In this document: piece by piece, positions 15,268 through 22,368 of the stretch
Layout of the letters: each line of letters starts with the position of its first letter
Position numbering within the stretch: position 1 is the stretch's first letter
Assembly: GCA_002305435.1 (NCBI GenBank)
Contig: DBQZ01000135.1
Coordinates: 1-22,368, forward strand
Length of the DNA: 22,368 bases
Direction: 5' to 3'
DNA from: Clostridiales bacterium UBA1381
Lineage (GTDB): Bacteria > Bacillota > Clostridia > UBA1381
The notes under the pieces: generated by a model
What the model was told of the DNA's origin: nothing
What the model saw: only the letters and a program-made list of their open reading frames with translations
The model's database searches: none
Position numbers and translations under genes: made by a program

Positions 15268-15308
15268 GCGTATGATGCAAAAGGACGCTTTTGCAGCATC
15301 CGCTTTTT
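15268..15308 (+). terminator. Probable terminator after the purine permease gene
   Basis: A bulged hairpin GCG-GATGC-AAAAG, loop GACG, CTTTT-GCATC-CGC, is followed at once by TTTTT (15304-15308). It begins about 15 bases after the stop. The stem is interrupted, so its efficiency is uncertain. Confidence 0.6.
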
Positions 15309-15372
15309 ATATTCTCCCTATGGCGGAATATGCGGGGAGGGTTAAAATTTCAGCGTTGCTATAAAAAAACAG

Positions 15373-15401
15373 TGTACATTCTGCGGCTTTTATAGTATAA
15401 T
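15373..15401 (+). promoter_or_regulatory. Promoter of the ferredoxin-domain gene
   Basis: TATAAT (15396-15401) is a perfect -10. TGTACA (15373-15378) is a modest -35, at a 17-base spacing. The leader to the ATG at 15446 is about 38 bases and contains GGAGG. Confidence 0.65.
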
Positions 15402-15445
15402 AGGATTCGGACGGTTAACAATAAGTAATTTACGGAGGTAAAGAG

Positions 15446-16135
15446 ATGATCAGACGTATCATTAAAATAGATGAGGAAAAATGCAACGGATGCGGGCTGT
15501 GCGCTTCTGCCTGCCATGAAGGGGCAATCGGAATGGTGGACGGCAAGGCGAAGCTTCTGCGTGAGGATTACTGCGACGGTCTCGGCGACTGCCTGCCGGT
15601 CTGTCCGGCGCAGGCGATAACGTTTGAGGAGAGGGAAGCCCCGGCTTATGACGAGGCGGCGGTACAGAAGAACAAGGCCGAAAAAGCCGAGCTGCCCTGC
15701 GGCTGCCCGGGAAGTGCATCACGCAGCATAGAGCGCAGCCGTCGGGATGTGCAGCCTGAGGTTTGGGAGGAAAGCTGCCTGTCGCAGTGGCCGGTGCAGA
15801 TAAAGCTTGTGCCGGTGAACGCTCCGTATTTTGATGGAGCGGATTTGCTCATAGCGGCTGATTGTACGGCTTACGCCTATGCCGGATTCCACCGCCGCTT
15901 TATCGACGGGCGGGTGACGCTTATCGGCTGCCCGAAGCTTGACGAGGGCGATTATGCTGAAAAGCTTGCCGCTATCCTCAAAAACAACGATATAAAAAGT
16001 ATAACTGTTGTACGCATGGAAGTGCCATGCTGCGGCGGCATTGAAAATGCTGTAAAACGTGCTTTATTATCAAGCGGCGAGATAATACCGTGGAGCGTTG
16101 TCGTGATAGGAACAGACGGAAGCATTATAAGATAA
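15446..16135 (+). CDS. Ferredoxin-domain iron-sulfur protein, cysteine-rich, function unassigned
   Basis: A 229-residue cytoplasmic protein with 14 cysteines. The N-terminal ferredoxin-like domain has one complete motif, Cys13-x2-Cys16-x2-Cys19-x3-Cys23. The second is CDGLGDCLPVCP (Cys43, Cys49, Cys53) in which the expected second Cys is Leu46, so this site could hold a 3Fe-4S cluster or a 4Fe-4S with a non-Cys ligand. The C-terminal half carries CGCPGS (85-90), Cys111, ADC (140), GCPKLD (161-166) and EVPCCGG (192-198), which look like further metal or redox sites. I know this architecture as a conserved anaerobe family but cannot name a substrate. It is monocistronic (own promoter; shared terminator with thiE), and an electron-transfer or redox-sensing role is inference. 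Confidence 0.85.
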   Translation: MIRRIIKIDEEKCNGCGLCASACHEGAIGMVDGKAKLLREDYCDGLGDCLPVCPAQAITFEEREAPAYDEAAVQKNKAEKAELPCGCPGSASRSIERSRRDVQPEVWEESCLSQWPVQIKLVPVNAPYFDGADLLIAADCTAYAYAGFHRRFIDGRVTLIGCPKLDEGDYAEKLAAILKNNDIKSITVVRMEVPCCGGIENAVKRALLSSGEIIPWSVVVIGTDGSIIR

Positions 16136-16136
16136 C

Positions 16137-16181
16137 AAAAAGCCTGCCGGGGAGAGTATCCCTTGGCAGGCTTTGTATTTT
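16137..16181. terminator. Bidirectional terminator between the ferredoxin gene and thiE
   Basis: A 10-bp stem AAAGCCTGCC/GGCAGGCTTT (16139-16148 with 16165-16174). On the minus strand it is followed by TTTTTG, on the plus strand by GTATTTT, so it can serve both convergent genes. It reaches the thiE stop codon. Confidence 0.88.
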
Positions 16182-16806
16182 ACAGCATTTTGCACAGCGA
16201 TAAAAGCTTTTCTGTTGATTCTGTGATGTCCTTTTGGGCGAAGATGGCTGATACAACAGCCGCTCCGGCTATGCCGCTTCCTTTTAAGGTAAGGAGGTTT
16301 TGGCTGTTTATCCCGCCGATTGCGACAACGGGGATGGATACGGCGGAGCAGATCTCCTTAAGCGTTTGTGCGGACACATCAGCTGCATCGAGCTTTGTGG
16401 ATGTGGAAAATACCGCTCCCACGCCGAGGTAGTCAGCTCCAGCAGCTTCTGCCGCCTTGGCCTGCTCGACGGTTTGGGCGGATACGCCGATTATTTTATC
16501 GGGGCCGAGGAGCTTGCGTGCATGGGCTGCGTCATCATCGCTTTGTCCTACGTGTACCCCGTCAGCCCCACATTCAGCTGCAATGTCCACGCTGTCGTTT
16601 ACGATAAATGGCACCGAAAAGCGGCGGCAAAGCTCTCCTATTTTTATCGCTTCGGCTAAAAATTCCTCATAAGCCATCTCCTTTTCCCGCAGCTGTATCA
16701 TCGTTGCGCCGCCTTTTAGGGCTTCATCTACAGCTTCGTAAAGCGTGCGTTCTCCAAGCCATGAGCGGTCGGTTACGGCGTAGAGCAAAAGGTCAGATCT
16801 TTTCAA
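16180..16806 (-). CDS. thiE: Thiamine-phosphate synthase
   Basis: A 208-residue TIM-barrel enzyme that joins hydroxymethylpyrimidine diphosphate and hydroxyethylthiazole phosphate to thiamin phosphate. Family motifs run in order: MIQLREKEM (residues 36-44, diphosphate contact), VNDSVDIAAECGADGVHVGQSD, the glycine-rich GVGAVFSTSTKLDA (Ala where Pro is usual in GxGPxFxTxTK) and VVAIGGI. Length is normal. The start lies 14 bases inside the end of thiM, so it is translated from the same mRNA as part of a thiamin salvage pair. Confidence 0.95.
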   Translation of the reverse strand: MKRSDLLLYAVTDRSWLGERTLYEAVDEALKGGATMIQLREKEMAYEEFLAEAIKIGELCRRFSVPFIVNDSVDIAAECGADGVHVGQSDDDAAHARKLLGPDKIIGVSAQTVEQAKAAEAAGADYLGVGAVFSTSTKLDAADVSAQTLKEICSAVSIPVVAIGGINSQNLLTLKGSGIAGAAVVSAIFAQKDITESTEKLLSLCKML

Positions 16807-17614
16807 TTTTAGCGCCCTCCTTAAGAGTTTTATCGTCCATGTTGAATATTGCGTCTATGAGATAATTGCGGAAGCTGGAGTTTCCGTCAAGCTCTCCCAT
16901 ACGGGCGGCTGCCATTTCGCCGGCAAGTCCCATGGCGGCAACGGCGGCTGTTACAGCTTCGGTTAAGCGATCCATATTGGCTGCGGCAAAAGCGCAGGTC
17001 ATGGCAGAGAGCATACAACCGCTGCCGGTAATGCGTGACATTGTCGGGCAGCCGTTTTTGACGGCGTATGCTGTTTTATCATCGGCGATAATATCAACGG
17101 CGCCGGTTATTGCAATTACTGCATTTGTAGCTTTTGAAAAGCTCTTGGCAAGCTCCGCAGCGGAGGAGAGAGTATCCTCAGTTACAGCGTCTGCCTCGTC
17201 TGCGTCAACACCCTTTGCCCCGCCGATCCCGGTGGCTATGGCTTTTATCTCGGAGATATTGCCTCGGATTACGCTGAAGCGGACGTTCTTTAAAAGCTCG
17301 GCGGCGGTATTCGTCCTGAGTGGAGAAGCGCCGGCTCCCACGGGGTCTAAAAGCACCGGATGGGAAAGCTCGTTGGCACGCTTGCCGGCTGCGAGCATTG
17401 CGGGGATGGTGTTCTGGTTAAGCGTGCCGATGTTGATGTCCAGGGCGGAGCATACAGACGTTATGTCGGCAGCTTCGGCAGGGTCGTCCGCCATGATGGG
17501 CGAACCTCCGCAGGCAAGCAGGATATTGGCGCAGTCGTTGACCGTCACATAGTTTGTTATACAGTGGACTATGGGCGAACTGCTTCTGATATTTGATATT
17601 ATGTTTTCAAGCAT
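16793..17614 (-). CDS. thiM: Hydroxyethylthiazole kinase
   Basis: A 273-residue ribokinase-like enzyme that phosphorylates 4-methyl-5-(2-hydroxyethyl)thiazole for thiamin salvage. The N-terminal PIVHCITNYVTVNDCANILLA, GGSPIMADD and LDPVGAGASPLR blocks are diagnostic, as is the C-terminal anion hole with active-site Cys in TGSGCMLSA. The start is ATG at 17612-17614 behind GAGGTG; the longer in-frame form to 17770 runs through the promoter and is rejected. The product is the substrate of ThiE encoded next. thiD, the usual third salvage gene, is not here. A consensus promoter lies only about 30 bases upstream. Confidence 0.95.
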   Translation of the reverse strand: MLENIISNIRSSSPIVHCITNYVTVNDCANILLACGGSPIMADDPAEAADITSVCSALDINIGTLNQNTIPAMLAAGKRANELSHPVLLDPVGAGASPLRTNTAAELLKNVRFSVIRGNISEIKAIATGIGGAKGVDADEADAVTEDTLSSAAELAKSFSKATNAVIAITGAVDIIADDKTAYAVKNGCPTMSRITGSGCMLSAMTCAFAAANMDRLTEAVTAAVAAMGLAGEMAAARMGELDGNSSFRNYLIDAIFNMDDKTLKEGAKIEKI

Positions 17615-17645
17615 TGTAAGCACCTCGTGATAAAGATTTTCTATC

Positions 17646-17674
17646 ATTATATCATTATGCACGTCTTTTGTCAA
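17646..17674 (-). promoter_or_regulatory. Sigma-A promoter of thiM-thiE (perfect consensus)
   Basis: TTGACA (17669-17674) and TATAAT (17646-17651) both match consensus exactly with a 17-base spacer. The start would be near 17639, leaving a leader of about 25 bases, too short for a TPP riboswitch. Confidence 0.9.
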
Positions 17675-17709
17675 ATTTTCGCTTCCAAAAATTCCAAGGT
17701 GAAATTTTT

Positions 17710-17739
17710 GCATAAGAAAAGAACAGAAAATCCATAATA
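17710..17739 (+). promoter_or_regulatory. Sigma-G-type (forespore) promoter of spoVT
   Basis: GCATA (17710-17714) and CATAATA (17733-17739) match the sigma-G -35 (GMATR) and -10 (CATWMTA) consensus without mismatch, with an 18-base spacer. The predicted start near 17746 gives an 85-base leader. Bacillus spoVT is transcribed by sigma-G, which agrees with this. Confidence 0.75.
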
Positions 17740-17830
17740 TTTGTGAAACATGAAAGATAAACAAAGACAAATTTAAAATTTACGGAAATTGAAAACATTA
17801 TCCGAATTATCAGAGGAGGTAAACAGGCTT

Positions 17831-18367
17831 ATGAAAGCAACAGGAATAGTAAGAAGAATAGACGACCTCGGACGTGTTGTTATACCGAAGGAAATACGCC
17901 GCACAATGCGTATCAGGGAGGGGGATCCGCTGGAAATCTATACAGAAAAGGACGGGGAAGTTATCTTTAAGAAGTATTCGCCGATAGGGGAACTGGGGGA
18001 CTTTGCCTCTAACTACGCAGATACGCTTGCAAAAATCGGCGGCCACGGGGCGTGCATCACCGATAAGGATAACATAATCGCCGTGTCAGGAGTGCCGAAG
18101 AAGGATTTGATAGAAAAACCTATAAGCGCAGATTTGGAAAATATAATAAGCGATAAAACATCTTTTAAAAGCAGCGGCGGCAAACGGGTTACTATAGTCG
18201 ATGGTATGGATAAATACAGCGCAGGCGTTGTCGTGCCGATAGTATCCGAGGGGGACGCTATCGGTACGATAGTGTTTATGATGAACGAGGGAGAAACGCC
18301 GGGCGAGGTTGAAAGCAAACTGGCAGAAACGGCGGCAACCTTTCTGGGAAAGCATATGGAAGGCTGA
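17831..18367 (+). CDS. spoVT: Stage V sporulation protein T, AbrB-type transcription factor
   Basis: A 178-residue DNA-binding regulator, the same length as Bacillus SpoVT. The N-terminal AbrB swapped-hairpin domain (1-52) has MKATGIVRRIDDLGRVVIPKEIRR and REGDPLEIY. A GAF-like C-terminal domain (about 57-178) follows the helical linker starting SPIGELGDFA. SpoVT adjusts the late forespore programme after sigma-G activation. The start is ATG at 17831, ten bases after AGGAGGT; an in-frame TTG-initiated extension to 17789 lies upstream of that site and is not needed. It has a sigma-G-like promoter and its own terminator, so it is a single-gene unit. Its presence indicates a spore-former. Confidence 0.95.
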   Translation: MKATGIVRRIDDLGRVVIPKEIRRTMRIREGDPLEIYTEKDGEVIFKKYSPIGELGDFASNYADTLAKIGGHGACITDKDNIIAVSGVPKKDLIEKPISADLENIISDKTSFKSSGGKRVTIVDGMDKYSAGVVVPIVSEGDAIGTIVFMMNEGETPGEVESKLAETAATFLGKHMEG

Positions 18368-18406
18368 AAGGCGCCGCTACAGTTTGACGCAAAAGTTAAG
18401 TAAAAC

Positions 18407-18441
18407 ATTCCGCAGGATTATTCGTTCTGCGGGATTTTTTT
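18407..18441 (+). terminator. Intrinsic terminator of spoVT
   Basis: The stem ATTCCGCAG/CTGCGGGAT (18407-18415 with 18427-18435) is followed by a seven-base T-run. The rest of the gap up to 18568 holds no gene that I can support; it contains only a tandem GGGTGTAT pair at 18474-18489. Confidence 0.92.
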
Positions 18442-18568
18442 GCGAAAAAATGATGCAGAGCCATGTAAAATAAGGGTGTATGGGTGTATTTCTTTAAAAA
18501 AGTACGGAGAAGTCGGCAGCGTATTTACGGCGGCACAGGCAAAATATGCGATTTTTCGTCATTACCAC

Positions 18569-18597
18569 TTGACTAAAAAGGGATTTTAGTATAAAAT
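18569..18597 (+). promoter_or_regulatory. Sigma-A promoter of the mltG operon
   Basis: TTGACT (18569-18574) with TAAAAT (18592-18597) at a 17-base spacer. An overlapping TATAAA at 15 bases is a poorer alternative. Confidence 0.7.
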
Positions 18598-18651
18598 AAA
18601 ATAGTACAGTAATATTCAAACAGGCTTTTGAAAGAGCAGAGGAGGATGACA

Positions 18652-19707
18652 TTGTCAGTACGAGTGAAAAAAGACAGACGCAGCCCCAAGGCTGTTGGCA
18701 TAGTTATAGTTATATTGGCAGTGATAATATTGGCTGCCGCCCTGATGTTTAAGGACAGCACGGGAATTTCCATCAGCCAGAGCCAGCATATTTCCATAGA
18801 AGAGGGGATGACAACAGATCAGCTTGCGGATCTTTTAAAAGACGAGGGGATAATAAAGTATAAAACCGTTTTTAAGGCTACTGCTGATTTGGGCGGATAT
18901 GAAGGAAACTTTAAATCGGGCGGGGCGACCATAACTCCCGGAATGAGCTATGACGATATTTTGGATCTTCTGGTAACGCCGGGCAGGGAAATGGTTACGG
19001 TGATAATCTCCCCCGGCAGCGAAGCAAGAGAGATAGCAGAACAGCTGGAAGCAGCAGGACTTTTGGCAGCGGCGGATTTTCTCGAGGCCCTGAAGCACCC
19101 GGAAAATTATGATTACCGTTTCTTAGCAGACGTGACGGCAAGGGAATATCCGCTTGAGGGATACCTGTATCCGGCTACATATGAGATACCCACCGGCATG
19201 AGCGCAGAAAGCATAGTTGATTTGATGCTGGAGGCGTTTGACAATCAGTTCAGCGAGGAATACTATCAAAAAGCGGCAGAATACAGTATGTCGGTGGATC
19301 AGGTGGTAGCGATGGCGTCTCTTGTCGAGCGGGAGAGCGGTTCTGCTGAGGAAAGAGCAAATGTGGCAGGCGTCCTCTACAACAGGCGCAATGCAAACAT
19401 GAAGCTGCAATGCCCGTCTACAGTGCAGTATATATTAAAAGAGAGAAAGCCGCAGCTGTCGCAGAATGACCTGCGTATAGATTCCCCATACAATACCTTC
19501 ATTTATACAGGCTTGCCGTTCGGTCCGGTATGCAGCCCATCGATTGAAAGCATACAGGCGGCACTGTCTCCGGCTGTACATTACTATACGTACCATGCCG
19601 CAACCGAGTATGGGGAGGATCTGTATGCAATGACGAGGGATGAGCTTCTTTCGGTGATAAGCGGCAAGCAGCTCAAAATTACTTTTGACGAAAGCGTGAT
19701 AGAATGA
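18652..19707 (+). CDS. mltG: Endolytic peptidoglycan transglycosylase MltG (YceG/YrrL family)
   Basis: A 351-residue bitopic membrane enzyme that cuts nascent glycan strands and acts as a terminase for peptidoglycan polymerisation. A basic N-terminus (RVKKDRRSPK) is followed by one transmembrane helix (about residues 15-32). A LysM-like module holds MTTDQLADLLKDEGII, and then the YceG catalytic domain contains MASLVERESG with the catalytic Glu at about 226 and the closing DSPYNTF...GLPFGPVCSPSIESIQAALSP. I chose the TTG at 18652 because AGAGGAGG (18638-18645) lies six bases before it; the ATG at 18646 abuts that site and the TTG at 18628 lies upstream of it. Its stop overlaps trmR as ATGA. 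Confidence 0.93.
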   Translation: MSVRVKKDRRSPKAVGIVIVILAVIILAAALMFKDSTGISISQSQHISIEEGMTTDQLADLLKDEGIIKYKTVFKATADLGGYEGNFKSGGATITPGMSYDDILDLLVTPGREMVTVIISPGSEAREIAEQLEAAGLLAAADFLEALKHPENYDYRFLADVTAREYPLEGYLYPATYEIPTGMSAESIVDLMLEAFDNQFSEEYYQKAAEYSMSVDQVVAMASLVERESGSAEERANVAGVLYNRRNANMKLQCPSTVQYILKERKPQLSQNDLRIDSPYNTFIYTGLPFGPVCSPSIESIQAALSPAVHYYTYHAATEYGEDLYAMTRDELLSVISGKQLKITFDESVIE

Positions 19708-20372
19708 TAGAGTACGATAAGGATGCAATAGTCCATTCGTATATAACCGGATTCCTGCGGGCAAAGATACGACAGAGCGACCCGCTCCTGCTTTCGCTTG
19801 AGGAATACGCAAGTGAACATTCTGTGCCGATAGCGGAGCCGGAAACTGCCCGTTTCATTTCTGTGCTCTCAAGAGCCTGCAAAGCTGAGAGGATACTTGA
19901 AATAGGCACGGCTGTAGGCTATTCGGCGATAGTTATGGCAAAAGCTTCTGGCGCAGAGGTGGTTTCGGTGGAAAATAACCACGAGATGGCAGAGCTTGCA
20001 AGAGAGAATATCCGCCGTGCGGGGCTCTCAGACAAGATAACCGTGGTCGAGGCGGACGCAAAGACCTGTCTTTCGGAGATTTCAGGACCGTTCGACATGA
20101 TATTCTTAGACGGCCCGAAGGCGCATTATATCTATATGCTTGGCGACTGCATAAGCCTGCTGCGGACAGGCGGTCTTTTGGTTGCGGACAACGTGCTTTA
20201 CAAGGGAATGATTGCCGATAAGGCTCATGTTGTGCGCCGTAAAATAACGATAGTAAAACGGCTGAGGAAATTTATCGATGCCCTAATGGAACATCCACAG
20301 CTTGAAACTGCGATACTGCCGCTGGGCGATGGGGTTACGGTATCAGTAAAAATACAGGGAGAAGATGTATGA
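19704..20372 (+). CDS. trmR: tRNA 5-hydroxyuridine methyltransferase TrmR (YrrM family)
   Basis: A 222-residue class I SAM-dependent O-methyltransferase of the catechol/caffeoyl-CoA OMT superfamily. SAM-binding motif I is ILEIGTAVGYSAIVMA, motif II contains VVSVENN, and FDMIFLDGPKAHY and LLVADNVLYKG carry the metal-binding acidic residues. The specific call comes from synteny: mltG before and a U32 peptidase family gene after reproduce Bacillus yrrL-yrrM-yrrO, where YrrM is TrmR, which methylates ho5U34 in tRNA to mo5U. Four-base ATGA overlaps on both sides show tight translational coupling. By sequence alone it could be any small OMT of this superfamily. Confidence 0.88.
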   Translation: MIEYDKDAIVHSYITGFLRAKIRQSDPLLLSLEEYASEHSVPIAEPETARFISVLSRACKAERILEIGTAVGYSAIVMAKASGAEVVSVENNHEMAELARENIRRAGLSDKITVVEADAKTCLSEISGPFDMIFLDGPKAHYIYMLGDCISLLRTGGLLVADNVLYKGMIADKAHVVRRKITIVKRLRKFIDALMEHPQLETAILPLGDGVTVSVKIQGEDV

Positions 20373-21607
20373 CGGAAGTTAAGCGTCCGGAGCTTTTGGC
20401 TCCGGGAGGAAGTCTTGAGAAACTGAAAACGGCTATAATGTACGGGGCGGATGCTGTGTATATCGGCGGCGAAGCGTACAGCCTGCGGGCTGCGGCGGAG
20501 AACTTTTCCCTCGAGGAGATGAAGGAGGGACTGGAATTTGCTCACGAACGCGGCAAGAAGGTCTACCTTACCGCAAATATCCTGCCCCATAACGAGGATA
20601 TAGCCCAATTTGAGGAGTATATAGAAGAAATACGTCCCCTGGGGTTTGATGCAGTGCTTATCGCTGATCCGGGGATGTTTGATACGGTGAGACAGCTTGC
20701 GCCTGAGCTTCCTGTGCATATAAGCACTCAGGCGAATAATGTGAACTACCGTTCGGCTGCATTTTGGCACAGGCTGGGGGCAAAAAGGGTAGTGCTTGCA
20801 AGGGAGATGTCGCTTGAGGAAATTTCTCAGATACGCAAAAACACCCCGCCGGAGCTTGAACTGGAAGCATTCGTGCACGGAGCGATGTGCATCTCGTATT
20901 CGGGACGGTGTCTCTTGTCAAATTACATGACGCACCGTGATTCCAACATGGGACGCTGCTCGCATCCCTGCCGCTGGAGATATTCGCTCGTAGAGGAAAA
21001 GCGGCCGGGTCAGTATATGGATGTTTTTGAAAATGACAGGGGAACGTTTATATTTAATTCCAAGGATTTGTGCATGATACGCCATATACCGGAGCTTATT
21101 AAAAGCGGCATTACAAGCCTTAAGCTCGAGGGCAGGGTTAAGACCTCCTATTATGTGGCTACGGTTGTAGGCGCATACAGGCAGGAGATAGACCGGTATC
21201 TTGAGGATCCTGATAACTACAGGTTTTCCGAGGAGTCGTATGAGGAGCTGTTAAAGGTCAGCCACCGCCCGTATACTACCGGGTTTTATTTTAACAAGCC
21301 GGATGAGGATTCGCAGGTGTATACCAGCAGCTCTTATATAAGGGATTACGACCTTGTAGCCGTGGTGACGGATTATGACGAAAAAACGGGTATTGCTACG
21401 CTTGCCGAGAGGAACCGGTTTTTTGCCGGCGATGAAGTGGAAATCATACGGCCGGGGAAGCCATATTTTAAACAGGTTATAGGCCGTATGGAAAATGAGG
21501 AGGGCGAGGAGATAACGGTCGCTCCTCATGCTGAAATGATAGTGCGCACGAAGCTCGCTCAGCCGGTGGACTGCTGGGCTATGGTGCGCAGGAAAAAAGC
21601 AGAATAA
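20369..21607 (+). CDS. trhP: U32 'peptidase' family tRNA hydroxylation protein (TrhP-like)
   Basis: A 412-residue protein of the U32 family. The family signature is exact at 167-184: EAFVHGAMCISYSGRCLLS, with Cys174 and Cys181; Cys197 and Cys201 in GRCSHPCRW complete a four-Cys set suited to an iron-sulfur cluster. The N-terminal barrel starts PELLAPGGSLEKLKTAI and AVYIGGEAYSLRA. Proteins of this type (TrhP, Bacillus YrrN/YrrO) hydroxylate U34 of tRNA using prephenate, and the product is the substrate of the TrmR encoded just upstream. Size and C-terminal extension match YrrO (about 422 aa); no YrrN-like partner is present here. Collagenase annotations for this family are historical. Confidence 0.9.
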   Translation: MTEVKRPELLAPGGSLEKLKTAIMYGADAVYIGGEAYSLRAAAENFSLEEMKEGLEFAHERGKKVYLTANILPHNEDIAQFEEYIEEIRPLGFDAVLIADPGMFDTVRQLAPELPVHISTQANNVNYRSAAFWHRLGAKRVVLAREMSLEEISQIRKNTPPELELEAFVHGAMCISYSGRCLLSNYMTHRDSNMGRCSHPCRWRYSLVEEKRPGQYMDVFENDRGTFIFNSKDLCMIRHIPELIKSGITSLKLEGRVKTSYYVATVVGAYRQEIDRYLEDPDNYRFSEESYEELLKVSHRPYTTGFYFNKPDEDSQVYTSSSYIRDYDLVAVVTDYDEKTGIATLAERNRFFAGDEVEIIRPGKPYFKQVIGRMENEEGEEITVAPHAEMIVRTKLAQPVDCWAMVRRKKAE

Positions 21608-21619
21608 CCGGAGGCGCTT

Positions 21620-22368
21620 ATGAAATGGGGGCTTGTGCTGGCAGGCGGCGGGGTCAAGGGATCCTACCAGATAGGTGTGTATCAGGCGCTGTGCGACTTG
21701 GGGATAGAAATATCGGCTGTTGCCGGTACGTCTATCGGCGCAATAAACGGCGCATTGATAGCGCAGGGGGATTTTGACAAGGCGGCGGAGGTATGGAGCC
21801 GGATAAAGCTGTCGGATATAATATCCGTGAAGAAAGATACCGAAAATCTTATTGATATAAAGAATATAACGGAGCTTTTCGGCACTAAACCCGATATGGA
21901 ACCGCTGGAGAAACTGCTCAGGCAGATGGTGGATGAGGATAAGCTGCGCCGTTCCCCGATGGATTACGGGCTTGTGACGTATTCGCTTACGAATCATGAA
22001 GAAGTATCGCTGTTTAAGGAGGAGATCCCCGAGGGGGAGCTTATTGATTATATAACGGCAAGCTCACGTGTGGTAGGCTTTCGTGCAAAGAAAATCGGCG
22101 ATGAAGCCTTCATTGACGGCGGAGTGACGAACAACGTCCCCGTAAACCTCCTGACGGAGCGTGGGTATGAAAATGTGATAGTGGCGGATGTGCGTGGTAT
22201 AGGCATAACAAAGAGGGCTAAGGACTTTGCCAAAAATGTAGTGGTGGTGCGTCCGGCGGAGAATATCGTGGGAACGCTCGATTTTGATGCGGAGAATATG
22301 GTGAAAAACGTCGCTCAGGGATATTTGGATACGATGCGTGCGTTCGGCGTTGTCGAGGGGCTTTGGTA
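21620..22368 (+). CDS. Patatin-like phospholipase (RssA/YchK type), cut by window edge
   Basis: The first 249 codons are present and the stop is beyond the window. A serine lipase fold is clear: oxyanion loop GGGVKGSYQIG (9-19), nucleophile Ser38 in GTSIG, and catalytic Asp166 in DGGVTNNVP. No signal peptide is visible, so it should be cytoplasmic or membrane-associated and act on acyl lipids; the physiological substrate is unknown. ACCGGAGGCGCTT provides a ribosome site, and the 12-base gap from the U32 gene suggests it belongs to the mltG-trmR-trhP transcript. Residues 60-115 are less conserved and look family-specific. Confidence 0.92.
   Translation, partial: MKWGLVLAGGGVKGSYQIGVYQALCDLGIEISAVAGTSIGAINGALIAQGDFDKAAEVWSRIKLSDIISVKKDTENLIDIKNITELFGTKPDMEPLEKLLRQMVDEDKLRRSPMDYGLVTYSLTNHEEVSLFKEEIPEGELIDYITASSRVVGFRAKKIGDEAFIDGGVTNNVPVNLLTERGYENVIVADVRGIGITKRAKDFAKNVVVVRPAENIVGTLDFDAENMVKNVAQGYLDTMRAFGVVEGLW

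Noticed and set aside
18474..18489. Tandem GGGTGTAT pair in the spoVT-mltG gap, considered as a repeat array or regulator site
   Set aside because: Only two 8-base copies, no further units and no symmetry; likely chance.
1..22368. CRISPR array, transposase, integrase, phage or toxin-antitoxin module
   Set aside because: No spaced direct repeats, terminal inverted repeats or corresponding protein motifs were seen on either strand.

Overview
The window reads as a chromosomal segment of an endospore-forming, low-to-mid GC member of the Clostridia (Bacillota). The pointers are a full-length SpoVT with a sigma-G-type promoter, strong purine-rich Shine-Dalgarno sites, TTG and GTG starts, consensus sigma-A promoters, an S-layer-homology surface protein with no outer-membrane genes, and Firmicutes synteny (rpmE/rpsO-pnp-M16 peptidase; mltG-trmR-U32 peptidase as in the Bacillus yrrL-yrrM-yrrO cluster). 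I see no tRNA, rRNA, CRISPR array, transposon or prophage. Most of it is well-ordered core and metabolic DNA, and I do not find a convincing wholly new system. The most interesting material is regulatory and RNA-level.

Layout, left to right. (1) 1-2077, minus strand: a cobalt ECF transporter operon cbiM-cbiN-cbiQ-cbiO (cbiO cut by the window edge), headed by a sigma-A promoter and a compact cobalamin riboswitch whose last hairpin abuts the cbiM Shine-Dalgarno. (2) 2085-6499, minus strand: rpmE (L31), rpsO (S15), pnp (PNPase) and an M16 zinc protease. The rpsO-pnp gap carries three stacked stem-loops. (3) 6612-9719, plus strand: a monocistronic 980-aa secreted SLH protein with its own promoter, a 5' hairpin and a terminator. 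(4) 9766-13813, plus strand: a fructose operon of DeoR-type regulator, 1-phosphofructokinase, fructose PTS IIABC and a dedicated HPr whose residue 46 is Arg instead of the regulatory Ser. (5) 13816-15308: an AzgA/PbuG-type purine permease, with a perfect cre-type match over its -35 box and a perfect palindrome at its transcription start. (6) 15373-16181: a cysteine-rich ferredoxin-domain protein convergent with (7) thiM-thiE on the minus strand (16180-17674), which share a bidirectional terminator. (8) 17710-18441: spoVT, divergent from thiM. (9) 18569 to the end: mltG, trmR, a U32-family tRNA hydroxylation protein and a patatin-like lipase (cut by the edge), tightly packed as an operon.

How the genes work together: region 1 imports Co2+ for B12 and is probably shut off by cobalamin. 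Region 2 links ribosomal protein synthesis with RNA turnover. Region 4 takes in fructose as fructose-1-phosphate and makes fructose-1,6-bisphosphate under a local repressor. Region 7 salvages hydroxyethylthiazole into thiamin phosphate. Region 9 joins peptidoglycan chain termination (MltG) with wobble-uridine modification (TrhP makes ho5U, TrmR methylates it).
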